64,000 nt of DNA. It comes from Pseudomonas sp. VD-NE ins (lineage in GTDB: Bacteria > Pseudomonadota > Gammaproteobacteria > Pseudomonadales > Pseudomonadaceae). The position numbers and the translations under genes were made by a program. The first letter of the stretch is position 1. Each line of letters starts with the position of its first letter. The stretch covers positions 6,545,001 through 6,609,000 of the forward strand of contig NZ_CP134772.1 in NCBI RefSeq assembly GCF_031882575.1, read 5' to 3'. The notes beneath the pieces were generated by a model. It was given only the letters and a program-made list of their open reading frames with translations, made no database searches and was not told where the DNA came from. Positions 43,434-50,853 of this stretch are shown piece by piece.

Positions 43434-44269
43434 TGCTGCCTCCCGGCCAGAACCTTGTTGCCGAGCCGACGGGCCGTTTGCAGTTCATCGAGCAGTGCTT
43501 CAAAGGGCGGAAAATGGTCATCGCGTTCCAGCAACGTGGCCACCGGGCCGAAATGTTCGAGTGTGCGTTGATAGAGCGCCCAGACCGGATCACTCACCGG
43601 ATGGTCGTGGGTGTCGATCACGTAATCGCCGTAATCGCTGTGCCCCGCCAGATGCAGTTGACGGACTTTATCGATGGGCAGGGTGCTGATGAAGGCCCAC
43701 GGATCGAAACCATGGTTGCGTGAACTGACGTAGACATTGTTCACATCGAGCAATAATTCGCAGCCGCTCACACGGCTGAGCAAAGCGAGAAACTCCCACT
43801 CGGTGAAATCATCCGAGGCGCCGCGCACGTAACTGGAGACGTTCTCCAGCACCAACGGACGCTGCAGAATGTCCTGAACCTGCATCACGCGAGCAGCGAT
43901 GTAATCCAGGCTTTCTTCGGTGTAAGGCAGCGGCAGCAGATCATGCAACTGATGGGCATTGCCACGGCTCCAGCACAAATGGTCAGAGATCCATGCCGGT
44001 TTGACCCGTTCGGCCAATTGCTTGAGTTGGTTGAGATAGTCAGGGTCGAGGGCATGCGGCCCGCCGATGGACAGGGATACGCCGTGCATCACCAGCGGGT
44101 AGCGTTCGGCAATGGCGTCGAGGTAATACAGGGCCTTGCCGCCCTGCACCATGAAATTTTCCGAAACCACTTCGAACCAGTCGACGTCCGGCGACTGCTC
44201 AAGGATCTGCTGGTAATAAGCGCTGCGTAAACCCAGGCCATAACCCAGAAAAGGAAGAGAAACAGACAT
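43424..44269 (-). CDS. DUF692 multinuclear iron-dependent oxidase (BufB/MbnB-like)
   Basis: A 281-residue TIM-barrel enzyme of the MNIO (DUF692) family. Metal-ligand regions: VSENFM, MHGVSLSIGG, ISDHLCW, LENVSSY, LLLDVNNVYVSS, LAGHSDY, DTHDHPV. Family members install thio-oxazole or thiooxazole-like groups on Cys residues of precursor peptides; the neighbouring Cys-rich DUF2282 protein is the likely substrate. A strong terminator lies between the precursor and this gene, with a GGAG RBS just after the terminator T-run. Confidence 0.9.
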   Translation of the reverse strand: MSVSLPFLGYGLGLRSAYYQQILEQSPDVDWFEVVSENFMVQGGKALYYLDAIAERYPLVMHGVSLSIGGPHALDPDYLNQLKQLAERVKPAWISDHLCWSRGNAHQLHDLLPLPYTEESLDYIAARVMQVQDILQRPLVLENVSSYVRGASDDFTEWEFLALLSRVSGCELLLDVNNVYVSSRNHGFDPWAFISTLPIDKVRQLHLAGHSDYGDYVIDTHDHPVSDPVWALYQRTLEHFGPVATLLERDDHFPPFEALLDELQTARRLGNKVLAGRQQCA

Positions 44270-44284
44270 GTGCGGACTCCTGAT

Positions 44285-44318
44285 AAAAAGTGGCCGCAGT
44301 GGCGCAAACCACTGCGGC
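44285..44318 (-). terminator. Intrinsic terminator between precursor and modification genes
   Basis: On the minus strand GCCGCAGTGG (44309-44318 reading down) pairs perfectly with CCACTGCGGC (44293-44302) around a 6-base loop, followed by CACTTTTTATC. It is a perfect 10-bp stem with a T-run, located between bufA and bufB. It would let most transcripts end after the precursor gene. Confidence 0.85.
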
Positions 44319-44334
44319 TACACTTGCCGGTCAG

Positions 44335-44586
44335 TTATTCGCCGACCTTGCCACCGGCTTTTTCGCACGCCGCCTGAGTCATCGCCTTGAAGCCCTGGCC
44401 TTTGCAGGAACCCATGCCTTTGCAGGCGTGGTCTTTGGTTTTGCAGTCGTTCTGGCCTTTGCAGCCGTTCACGCCGTAGCAGTGAACGTTGGCATCGGCG
44501 GCCATCGCGTTGGAGGCAACACCGGCGAACATTGTCGCGGCGGCCAAAGCGAGAGCGGCACCAGCAGCAGCGGTCTTGATGGTCAT
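44335..44586 (-). CDS. Bufferin-type RiPP precursor (DUF2282, BufA1-like)
   Basis: An 83-residue exported protein. Signal-type N-terminus (residues 1-30) ending SNAMAA, then a mature region with six Cys at 36, 42, 48, 55, 61 and 74 and repeated Lys-Gly (CKGQ, CKGMGSCKGQGF). This matches DUF2282, the precursor family modified by DUF692 enzymes; bufferins are proposed to sequester copper in the periplasm. CGAGGAT precedes the ATG. It is the first gene of the bufABC unit; no DoxX gene is present. Confidence 0.85.
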   Translation of the reverse strand: MTIKTAAAGAALALAAATMFAGVASNAMAADANVHCYGVNGCKGQNDCKTKDHACKGMGSCKGQGFKAMTQAACEKAGGKVGE

Positions 44587-44696
44587 TTTTCTTATCCTCG
44601 GTAATCGTCAGGGGTGTCGGCTGGAAGGTTGTTCAGTCCCGACATAGCACTAGAGAGAGCGGCCCCGACGGCGTTACAGAGGATCGAAAAATAATT

Positions 44697-46604
44697 TCAA
44701 AGGTCTTTCCGGAGCTTGAGCAACGGCTCTTGAAAGCGCAGCAAGCGCCCGGCATTACCGAGCACCAGCAACGTGCTGAGGTTATGCAGCAGCGCGGCAA
44801 TCATCGCCCCGGCGGCACCCAGCCAGCCGAATGCAGCGAACACGACGATGGCCAGCGTCCAGCTCAGGCCGATGATCACGTTGACCTGCAACGTCCTTCG
44901 GCACTGACGGCTGAGCCGCACACAAGTACCGAGTCGGCGCAGGTCGCTGCCGATCAAGACGATGTCGGCCGAGGCCAGCGCGATATCCGCACCACCGGCC
45001 CCCATCGCCACACCGACCACGCCCGCCTTCAGCGCGAGCGAATCATTGATGCCGTCACCGACCACCATCGGCCGGAAACCATTGTCGATTTCCTTGAGCA
45101 CACGATTGAGTTTGTCTTCGGGCAGGGCCTGGGCTTCAACCTCATGCAAACCGACCTCTTTGGCCAGCGACTGAGCCACGCTTTGGCGGTCGCCGGTCAG
45201 CAGCAATTGCCGGCCGAGACCCAGCTCGCGCAATTCGTCGAGGGCGAAACGGGCTTCCGGTTTAACCGTATCGGCGAGCAACAACCAGGCGAGGAACTCA
45301 CCGTTCAATGCCAACCCGGCGATAGGCCCATCGTGATCGGGAACCGTTGTCGTGGTGATGCCCAGTTGCGCGAACAACTCCGGGCGGCCCAGCGCGGCTT
45401 CGCCCTGTGCGGTCATGGCTACCACGCCGAGGCCTTGGCGCTCGTGGATATCACTCAGGGGTAATGACTCTTCCTGACTGACCAACCCGGCGAGCGCACG
45501 ACTGACCGGATGGCTGCTCGCCGCGCCAAGGCTGGCAGCGAGCGCAATGATCAAGGATGACTCTGCGCGCGGGTTATTGATCGACCGCAGGCGCAGGGTG
45601 CCGAAAGTCAGGGTGCCGGTCTTGTCGACCACCAGCGAGGTCAAATCGGCCAGCTCCTCAAGGAACGCCGAGCTGCGGATCAGAATGCCGTGGCGTGCGG
45701 CCACTGCCACACCGGCAATCGCCGTGGCCGGAGCCGACAGCACCAAGGCACACGGACAGGCGGCAACCAATACCGCGAGCATCGCTTGCGCATCGTGAGT
45801 GATAAACCAGGTCACCGCCGCCAACAGCAACACCAGCACCATGTAGCTGCCGGCATAGCGTTCGAGCAATCGCGTGATCGGTGGCTTCGAGCGCTCGGCG
45901 TTCTGCATCAACGCGATGACCTTGCCCAGCGTCGACTCGCCACCGGTGCGCGTCACCTCAATACGCAGCAGGCCGTCGAGGTTGATCGCCCCGCCGAACA
46001 CCGACATGCCGACGCCCGCCTCGACCGGCACCGATTCACCAGTAATCGAAGCGGTGTCGAGACTGGCTTGGCCGGATAGCACTCGACCATCGGCGGGAAT
46101 ACGATCACCGGCGCGCACTTCAACGGTGTCGCCTGCTTTCAGCGTGCCGTTGTCCACTTCGATGATCGAGCCGTCAGCCTGAACCTTACGTGCATGGCTG
46201 CGCGTCAGTTGGCCAAGGGCATGGATCGCCTCCTGCGAACCGATGACGCTACGCTCTTCCAGGACATGACCGAAGATCATGATGATCGGCAGCAGCGCGG
46301 CCGTCAGCAGGTCACCCGTCGCCCAGGCGCCAAGCATGGCCAGGGCAATCAGTTGATCGGTAATGCCGTGCAGACTTGGATAGCGAAGGCTGTACCACGC
46401 CGAGCGCATCACCGGCACGGCGACCAACAAAGAAGCAACACCCAACAGCAACTGGCTGACCCCGGTTTGCTCCGGCACCAGCCAACGCCAGATCAGACCG
46501 AGACCAAGAAGGCCCAGCGCGAGCATGGCTAACGTCAATTGACGTGCAGCGCGGCGTTGTTCGGCCGAGGACAACAAGCTCGGTGCGGCGGTCGTCGCAG
46601 TCAT
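44697..46604 (-). CDS. Heavy-metal P-type ATPase with atypical metal-site residues
   Basis: A 635-residue P1B-like ATPase. No N-terminal HMA domain; TGES at 188-191, CPC at 283-285 (AACPCALVLSAPA), phosphorylation site DKTGT (D327), HP locus SHPVSR, and GDGIND. In the last membrane region the ZntA-type Asp or the P1B-4 HEG-type motif is replaced by HNLST (H607). Transported metal therefore cannot be predicted. Last gene of a four-gene operon with three SPFH proteins; its start overlaps the previous stop by 4 bp. Confidence 0.88.
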   Translation of the reverse strand: MTATTAAPSLLSSAEQRRAARQLTLAMLALGLLGLGLIWRWLVPEQTGVSQLLLGVASLLVAVPVMRSAWYSLRYPSLHGITDQLIALAMLGAWATGDLLTAALLPIIMIFGHVLEERSVIGSQEAIHALGQLTRSHARKVQADGSIIEVDNGTLKAGDTVEVRAGDRIPADGRVLSGQASLDTASITGESVPVEAGVGMSVFGGAINLDGLLRIEVTRTGGESTLGKVIALMQNAERSKPPITRLLERYAGSYMVLVLLLAAVTWFITHDAQAMLAVLVAACPCALVLSAPATAIAGVAVAARHGILIRSSAFLEELADLTSLVVDKTGTLTFGTLRLRSINNPRAESSLIIALAASLGAASSHPVSRALAGLVSQEESLPLSDIHERQGLGVVAMTAQGEAALGRPELFAQLGITTTTVPDHDGPIAGLALNGEFLAWLLLADTVKPEARFALDELRELGLGRQLLLTGDRQSVAQSLAKEVGLHEVEAQALPEDKLNRVLKEIDNGFRPMVVGDGINDSLALKAGVVGVAMGAGGADIALASADIVLIGSDLRRLGTCVRLSRQCRRTLQVNVIIGLSWTLAIVVFAAFGWLGAAGAMIAALLHNLSTLLVLGNAGRLLRFQEPLLKLRKDL

Positions 46605-47650
46605 TTACTGGCTCCCTGAATGATCAGGCGGGAATCGTCTTTCGGGTCGACCGTGGTGACCGATCCGGCCTGACCGAGAATCTTCGGCATGCGCTCGCGG
46701 TAAAGGCGCAGGAGCAATTGCGGATCGGTAGTTTTGGCCAGGCTCGACACTGTGGCCGTGTCGGCCGAGGCTTTGGCCAAGCGCTCACCAGCCTGCGCGT
46801 GAGCTACCTGCAACGTGCGGTCGGCTTGTTCGTTGGCAGTCTGGGTAAGTTTCTCGGCGTCGGTGCGTGCATTGGCCACCGCTTTGTCGGCCTGCTGACT
46901 GGCGGTCAGCACCGCATTAAAAGCGCTGACCGCCGGATCCGGCAGACTCGATTGCACATCGACTCGCGCCACTTCGATGCCGATGCCCTGCCCGCTTGCC
47001 TTCAGCGCGGCCAAGCGTTTGTTGATGCCCTGGACCAGATCACCACGAAGTTTTTCACGACGTTCAGCGGCCTGGTTGTCAGCGCCGATCAACTCCGGGC
47101 GAGCAACCAGAATGGTGTCCAGATCACGTGAGGCCGTCAGTGCCACCGCACTGCGGGTGACCAATCGGTCCAATGCCGGCAACACATGATCGCCTTGCAA
47201 CACGAAATCGTAAGGGTCGGTGACTTTGTAGAACACCCGTACATCCAGTTGTACGACGCCGGCATCACCGGTCAATAAATAACCAGATCCGGCCAAGGCA
47301 TCGCTCAGCGGTGTGGCGAAGGAAGCGACCCGATCCGCCTTCAGCGCCTCATCGCTGCGCAACAGATTATCGACGCGACGCTCGATCACCCGATCAGCTG
47401 CGGGCAGCAAAATCACCTGCTCGAATGGCTGCGGCCAGGCCAACAGCAGACCGGCATTCTGGATGCGATCCAGCGCGCCGAAATGCAACACCACCGCGCG
47501 ATTCTGCGGATCAATTTGCCGAACATTGGAAAACACCCAAGCCAATGCGGCGAGGATCGTCACCGCGTACAAGGCAAAGAATGCCAACCGCCCAGCCTGA
47601 ATCCACGGACTGTTCAGCGCATGTGTTCCACGTGGAACTTCTTCACTCAT
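46601..47650 (-). CDS. SPFH/Band-7 protein, HflC-like
   Basis: A 349-residue protein with one N-terminal membrane helix (LAFFALYAVTILAALAWVFSNV) and a Band-7 domain (IDPQNRAVVLHFGALDRIQNAGLLLAWPQPFEQVILLPA), then a long Ala-rich coiled coil (ADKAVANARTDAEKLTQTANEQADRTLQVAHAQAGERLAKASADTAT). HflC and HflK normally form a cage around the FtsH protease. This is a paralogue outside the hflKC locus, sandwiched between a second SPFH gene and the P-type ATPase, each coupled by 4-bp overlaps. Confidence 0.87.
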   Translation of the reverse strand: MSEEVPRGTHALNSPWIQAGRLAFFALYAVTILAALAWVFSNVRQIDPQNRAVVLHFGALDRIQNAGLLLAWPQPFEQVILLPAADRVIERRVDNLLRSDEALKADRVASFATPLSDALAGSGYLLTGDAGVVQLDVRVFYKVTDPYDFVLQGDHVLPALDRLVTRSAVALTASRDLDTILVARPELIGADNQAAERREKLRGDLVQGINKRLAALKASGQGIGIEVARVDVQSSLPDPAVSAFNAVLTASQQADKAVANARTDAEKLTQTANEQADRTLQVAHAQAGERLAKASADTATVSSLAKTTDPQLLLRLYRERMPKILGQAGSVTTVDPKDDSRLIIQGASK

Positions 47651-48684
47651 GGTTGCGATCCGGTTTTGCTGTCGAGTGTCGGCGGGCCATCGACCAATAC
47701 GCGGAATGGCGCGGCGTCGGTACGCAGAATCAGTTTGGTGTCAGGCGTGACGATGGTGCCGAGGGTGTCCAGCGAACGCAGCAAGTTGTAGAGCTGCGGT
47801 GAACTGGCGTATGCACGACCATAAATCTGCGCCGCTTCGACGCGCGATTGCGCTTCGATTTCTGCCGCTTTTACCGTCGCGTCAGCCTGCACGATTCGCG
47901 CATCGCGCTCGGCTGCGGAACGGATTTGCGCGGCCTCACGTTTGCCGATGGCCGTGCGTTCAGTGGCGATTGTTTCACGCTCGGCGCGCATGCGATCGAC
48001 CGTGGCAGTGAGCGTCACCGACGGCAAGGTCAAACGCTCTATGCCGACTTGCACAACCCGCACGCCATATGTCGCGAGCAATTGCTGATCGATCTGTTGA
48101 CGTAGCTGCGCTTCAAAATCGGCGATACGCACCTGACGGGCATCAGTGTTCACCAGATTCGCCAGATCAAAACTGCTCGCGGTGGTTTCCAGCGCCGAAC
48201 CGACAAAAGTACGAATCTGCCGCGCCGCTTCGTCCGGTTGATTCTGCACGGCGCGCATAAAACGCTGCACATTGTCCGCGTCGCCCTGCACCTGCCACGC
48301 CACGTAGGCCTGCACAATGATGCGCAATCCATCACGGGTGCCGACATCCTGCAAGCCACTGGACGTCGTGCGCAGACGCAGGTCCACCGGAATCGCCGCC
48401 TCGAACGGCGCCGGCCAGCGCCAGCTCAAACCCGGATCAAGCAACACCCGCGCTGGGTTACCAAACCGCGTAATAACTGTGGCTTCACCGGAGCGAACCT
48501 GCACCAGGCTCGCCGCCGCAATGGCAAACACCACCAACAAGACTGCCCAGCCCATCCGCCGCCAAGGAAAAGGCCCGGCCTCTTCCGGCGCACCGTGATG
48601 ATGTCCGTGGTGATGGTGATGCCCGCCGTGACCGTGATCGTGGCCGCTGTGGTCATGATGATCGTGTGTGTGCGACTGGCTCAA
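47647..48684 (-). CDS. SPFH/Band-7 protein, HflK-like, with a His-rich N-terminus
   Basis: A 345-residue protein. Residues 5-30 hold 16 histidines (starting SHTHDHHDHSGHDHGHGG), a soft metal-binding tail in the cytoplasm ahead of a membrane helix (MGWAVLLVVFAIAAASLVQV). The SPFH domain follows (SGEATVITRFGNPARVLLDPGLSWRWPAPFE) and a coiled coil (RIVQADATVKAAEIEAQSRVEAAQIYG). Typical HflK carries a Pro/Gly-rich rather than His-rich N-terminus. Overlaps both neighbours by 4 bp. Confidence 0.88.
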   Translation of the reverse strand: MSQSHTHDHHDHSGHDHGHGGHHHHHGHHHGAPEEAGPFPWRRMGWAVLLVVFAIAAASLVQVRSGEATVITRFGNPARVLLDPGLSWRWPAPFEAAIPVDLRLRTTSSGLQDVGTRDGLRIIVQAYVAWQVQGDADNVQRFMRAVQNQPDEAARQIRTFVGSALETTASSFDLANLVNTDARQVRIADFEAQLRQQIDQQLLATYGVRVVQVGIERLTLPSVTLTATVDRMRAERETIATERTAIGKREAAQIRSAAERDARIVQADATVKAAEIEAQSRVEAAQIYGRAYASSPQLYNLLRSLDTLGTIVTPDTKLILRTDAAPFRVLVDGPPTLDSKTGSQP

Positions 48685-50642
48685 TGGGCGACTCCTGGTT
48701 GAGCGTTGGTGCGCGCGGGCGTCGGGTCAGCCGGCAGCGTGAACGTACGCAGGTCAATGGTCGGTGCATTGCTGCTGCCGCCCAGACGGTGGTCGAGGAT
48801 CAACAATTTGGCTTTGCTCAGGCCTTGGCTGAGCTCGCCGAGGTATTGCTCCAGCACAAAGGCCTGGCCGGCGCTGGCGTAGGCTTTTTGCTCGGCGCCG
48901 AATCGCAGATCCGCTGCTTGCGCCGTGGCACGGGTTTCCCGCGCATTGGCGCTGGCCTGATCGCGAGCCAGGCTGGCCTGCAATTGCGCCTGATTACTCG
49001 CTTCAGCTGCCGCACCACGCTCGCGGGAAATCAATGCCTGCGCGCCGATCTGCGCGGCTTGCACACCGTGATAGGCATTGGCGGCACCGGCCGGGGGATG
49101 AATGGCCTCGACGACCGTGGCAAGGATCTCCACGCCGCTGTTAAGTTTTTCCAGATCACTCTGCACCGCGCGACCAATCTCCTCGCCCAGCCCTACCCGG
49201 TCTTGGCCGAGTAAACCGTCCAGCGTGCGCGAGGCGAAGTCATGTACCAGAATTCGGCTGGCGGTGCTGCGGATCAGCGTCGGCACATCCGCACTGTTGT
49301 ACGTCGCGGCCAGTGCGGCCAGATCGCTCAGGCCGATGCGATAGACGAAACGCACGTCCATGTTGACGATCTGGAAGCTCTGCTGGTCGCCACGGCTGCT
49401 GGCAATAACTTGCGATTTGTCGTTGACGTGACTGGCGTCCCACAGACGGTTGGCGGTCACTGGTGCCGGGCCTTCAGCAGGGTCGGCTTGCAGCGGTATC
49501 GCATTCTCGCCGACGCTGGTGGCCAGTTCATGCACCACGCCATTTTCAACGATCAACACCCGCCCCAGCGGCCAAGGCAAACCGCTGTGCAACCCCGGAC
49601 CGAATACCTGAACCGGTTTTCCAAAGCGCTCATAAATTCCTCGGCCCTGCAGCGGAATTTCATGAATACCGGTGAGCAACCAGCCCACTGCCGCGACCAG
49701 CGCCAACACCGGTAAAAAGGCGCGGCGCATGTAACTGAACGCCCAGATCTGGCGCAGATCGATGCCAAAACGGTTGCGCAATTCATGCTGCAGCGCGAGT
49801 AAAGGTTGTGGTGGCCAACGCAGCATATCGGCGACAAAACTGCGCGCCAGCAGTGTCGGCTCAAGCAGTTCACGGCGAGGACTGAAAATGGAAAGAACGG
49901 CGCGCAATAGCAACTCGATCGCAACCAATCCCGGCAAGATACCGATCAACACAGCAACGCGAACTGGCCATATGGCGTTGTCGCCAGCGAACAGCAAACA
50001 CAGCGCGCCCAGCACCAGACTGATGATCGCCACACGCGTCAGTTGCGCGAGTGAACCCGCTTCGGGCCATTGCGCCGGGTTTTCCTGGGCCAGTTGCCGC
50101 TCCAACACCAGCAAGCCGAACGCCAGCAACAACGCTAACGCTGCACCCACCGTAGCGGATAAACCCATGGCGGCGGCCGGCAACGCCAGATTCCACGCCT
50201 GGTCGATACTCAGCACCACCAAAAGCGCCCAGCCACCCAACCACAGCGTCGCCGCACCGATCTGGCCGAGCAGGTGCAGGCTGCGTTGGCTCAAACGGTC
50301 CAGCAGCCGCTCATACCAACCCTGCGGCGCAGAATGTTCTTCCACGGCAAGCGGTGCCGGCGCAACAGGATTGATCACCTGCACCCGCCAACGCGTCACC
50401 CACCGCGCCGATTGCAGCCCGGCCACCAGCACCAGCAATGCCGCACTCTGATTGACCAACAGCGGCAGCCACAATGACTGCGGGGCAAACAGCCCGACAA
50501 AAAATGCCAGCACCCAGCCTGCCCCGGCCAATCCGCCGAAGCCGATTGCCCATCGTCGCAGACGACGGCTCTGCGCGGCCGCCTGCTGAAAGCGCGGCAG
50601 TGCGGTCACTTGCGTGCCATCCACTTCCAGATCGACTTGCAT
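48681..50642 (-). CDS. Large SPFH/Band-7 protein with an N-terminal multi-helix membrane domain
   Basis: A 653-residue protein, nearly twice the size of HflK. The first 320 residues hold about seven hydrophobic segments (GFGGLAGAGWVLAFFVGLFA, LATLWLGG-type pairs, VAVLIGILPGLVAIELLL, LPVLALVAAVGWLL). The Band-7 domain follows (GIYERFGKPVQVFGPGLHSGLPWPLGRV; MDVRFVYRIG), then a coiled coil rich in Ala and Gln. I do not recognise a named protein of this architecture. It starts the four-gene operon; a Zur-like palindrome lies 35 bp upstream. Confidence 0.85.
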   Translation of the reverse strand: MQVDLEVDGTQVTALPRFQQAAAQSRRLRRWAIGFGGLAGAGWVLAFFVGLFAPQSLWLPLLVNQSAALLVLVAGLQSARWVTRWRVQVINPVAPAPLAVEEHSAPQGWYERLLDRLSQRSLHLLGQIGAATLWLGGWALLVVLSIDQAWNLALPAAAMGLSATVGAALALLLAFGLLVLERQLAQENPAQWPEAGSLAQLTRVAIISLVLGALCLLFAGDNAIWPVRVAVLIGILPGLVAIELLLRAVLSIFSPRRELLEPTLLARSFVADMLRWPPQPLLALQHELRNRFGIDLRQIWAFSYMRRAFLPVLALVAAVGWLLTGIHEIPLQGRGIYERFGKPVQVFGPGLHSGLPWPLGRVLIVENGVVHELATSVGENAIPLQADPAEGPAPVTANRLWDASHVNDKSQVIASSRGDQQSFQIVNMDVRFVYRIGLSDLAALAATYNSADVPTLIRSTASRILVHDFASRTLDGLLGQDRVGLGEEIGRAVQSDLEKLNSGVEILATVVEAIHPPAGAANAYHGVQAAQIGAQALISRERGAAAEASNQAQLQASLARDQASANARETRATAQAADLRFGAEQKAYASAGQAFVLEQYLGELSQGLSKAKLLILDHRLGGSSNAPTIDLRTFTLPADPTPARTNAQPGVAH

Positions 50643-50676
50643 ATCACCCCAAATTCATCAGCCCACACTGCATAGC

Positions 50677-50689
50677 GTTACGATATAAC
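50677..50689. promoter_or_regulatory. Zur-like palindrome upstream of the SPFH/ATPase operon
   Basis: GTTACGATATAAC matches 9 of 11 defined positions of the Zur core; flanks extend it to the inverted repeat CGTTA-N5-TAACG. It is 35 bp from the start of the large SPFH gene and 165 bp from lpd3. Weaker than the two other boxes in this window. Confidence 0.4.
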
Positions 50690-50853
50690 GAAAAGCGTGA
50701 AATATTCGTACACAATTGCGCTTATTCAAAGACGCCGATCCTGTCGCTTGCCTGAAGCCTTGACCGAAAAGCCGTGAAACGCACATATTACGTTCGTAAT
50801 TTTCATCCGGAACTACTTTTAGCGATCCGCACTCTTCAATCAGGAGCAAGCGC

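Noticed and set aside
44590-44690. ECF sigma-type promoter for the bufferin precursor (TGTAACG about 44670 on the minus strand)
   Set aside because: A GTAAC-like element is visible, but a matching -10 element at the right spacing is not convincing enough to annotate.
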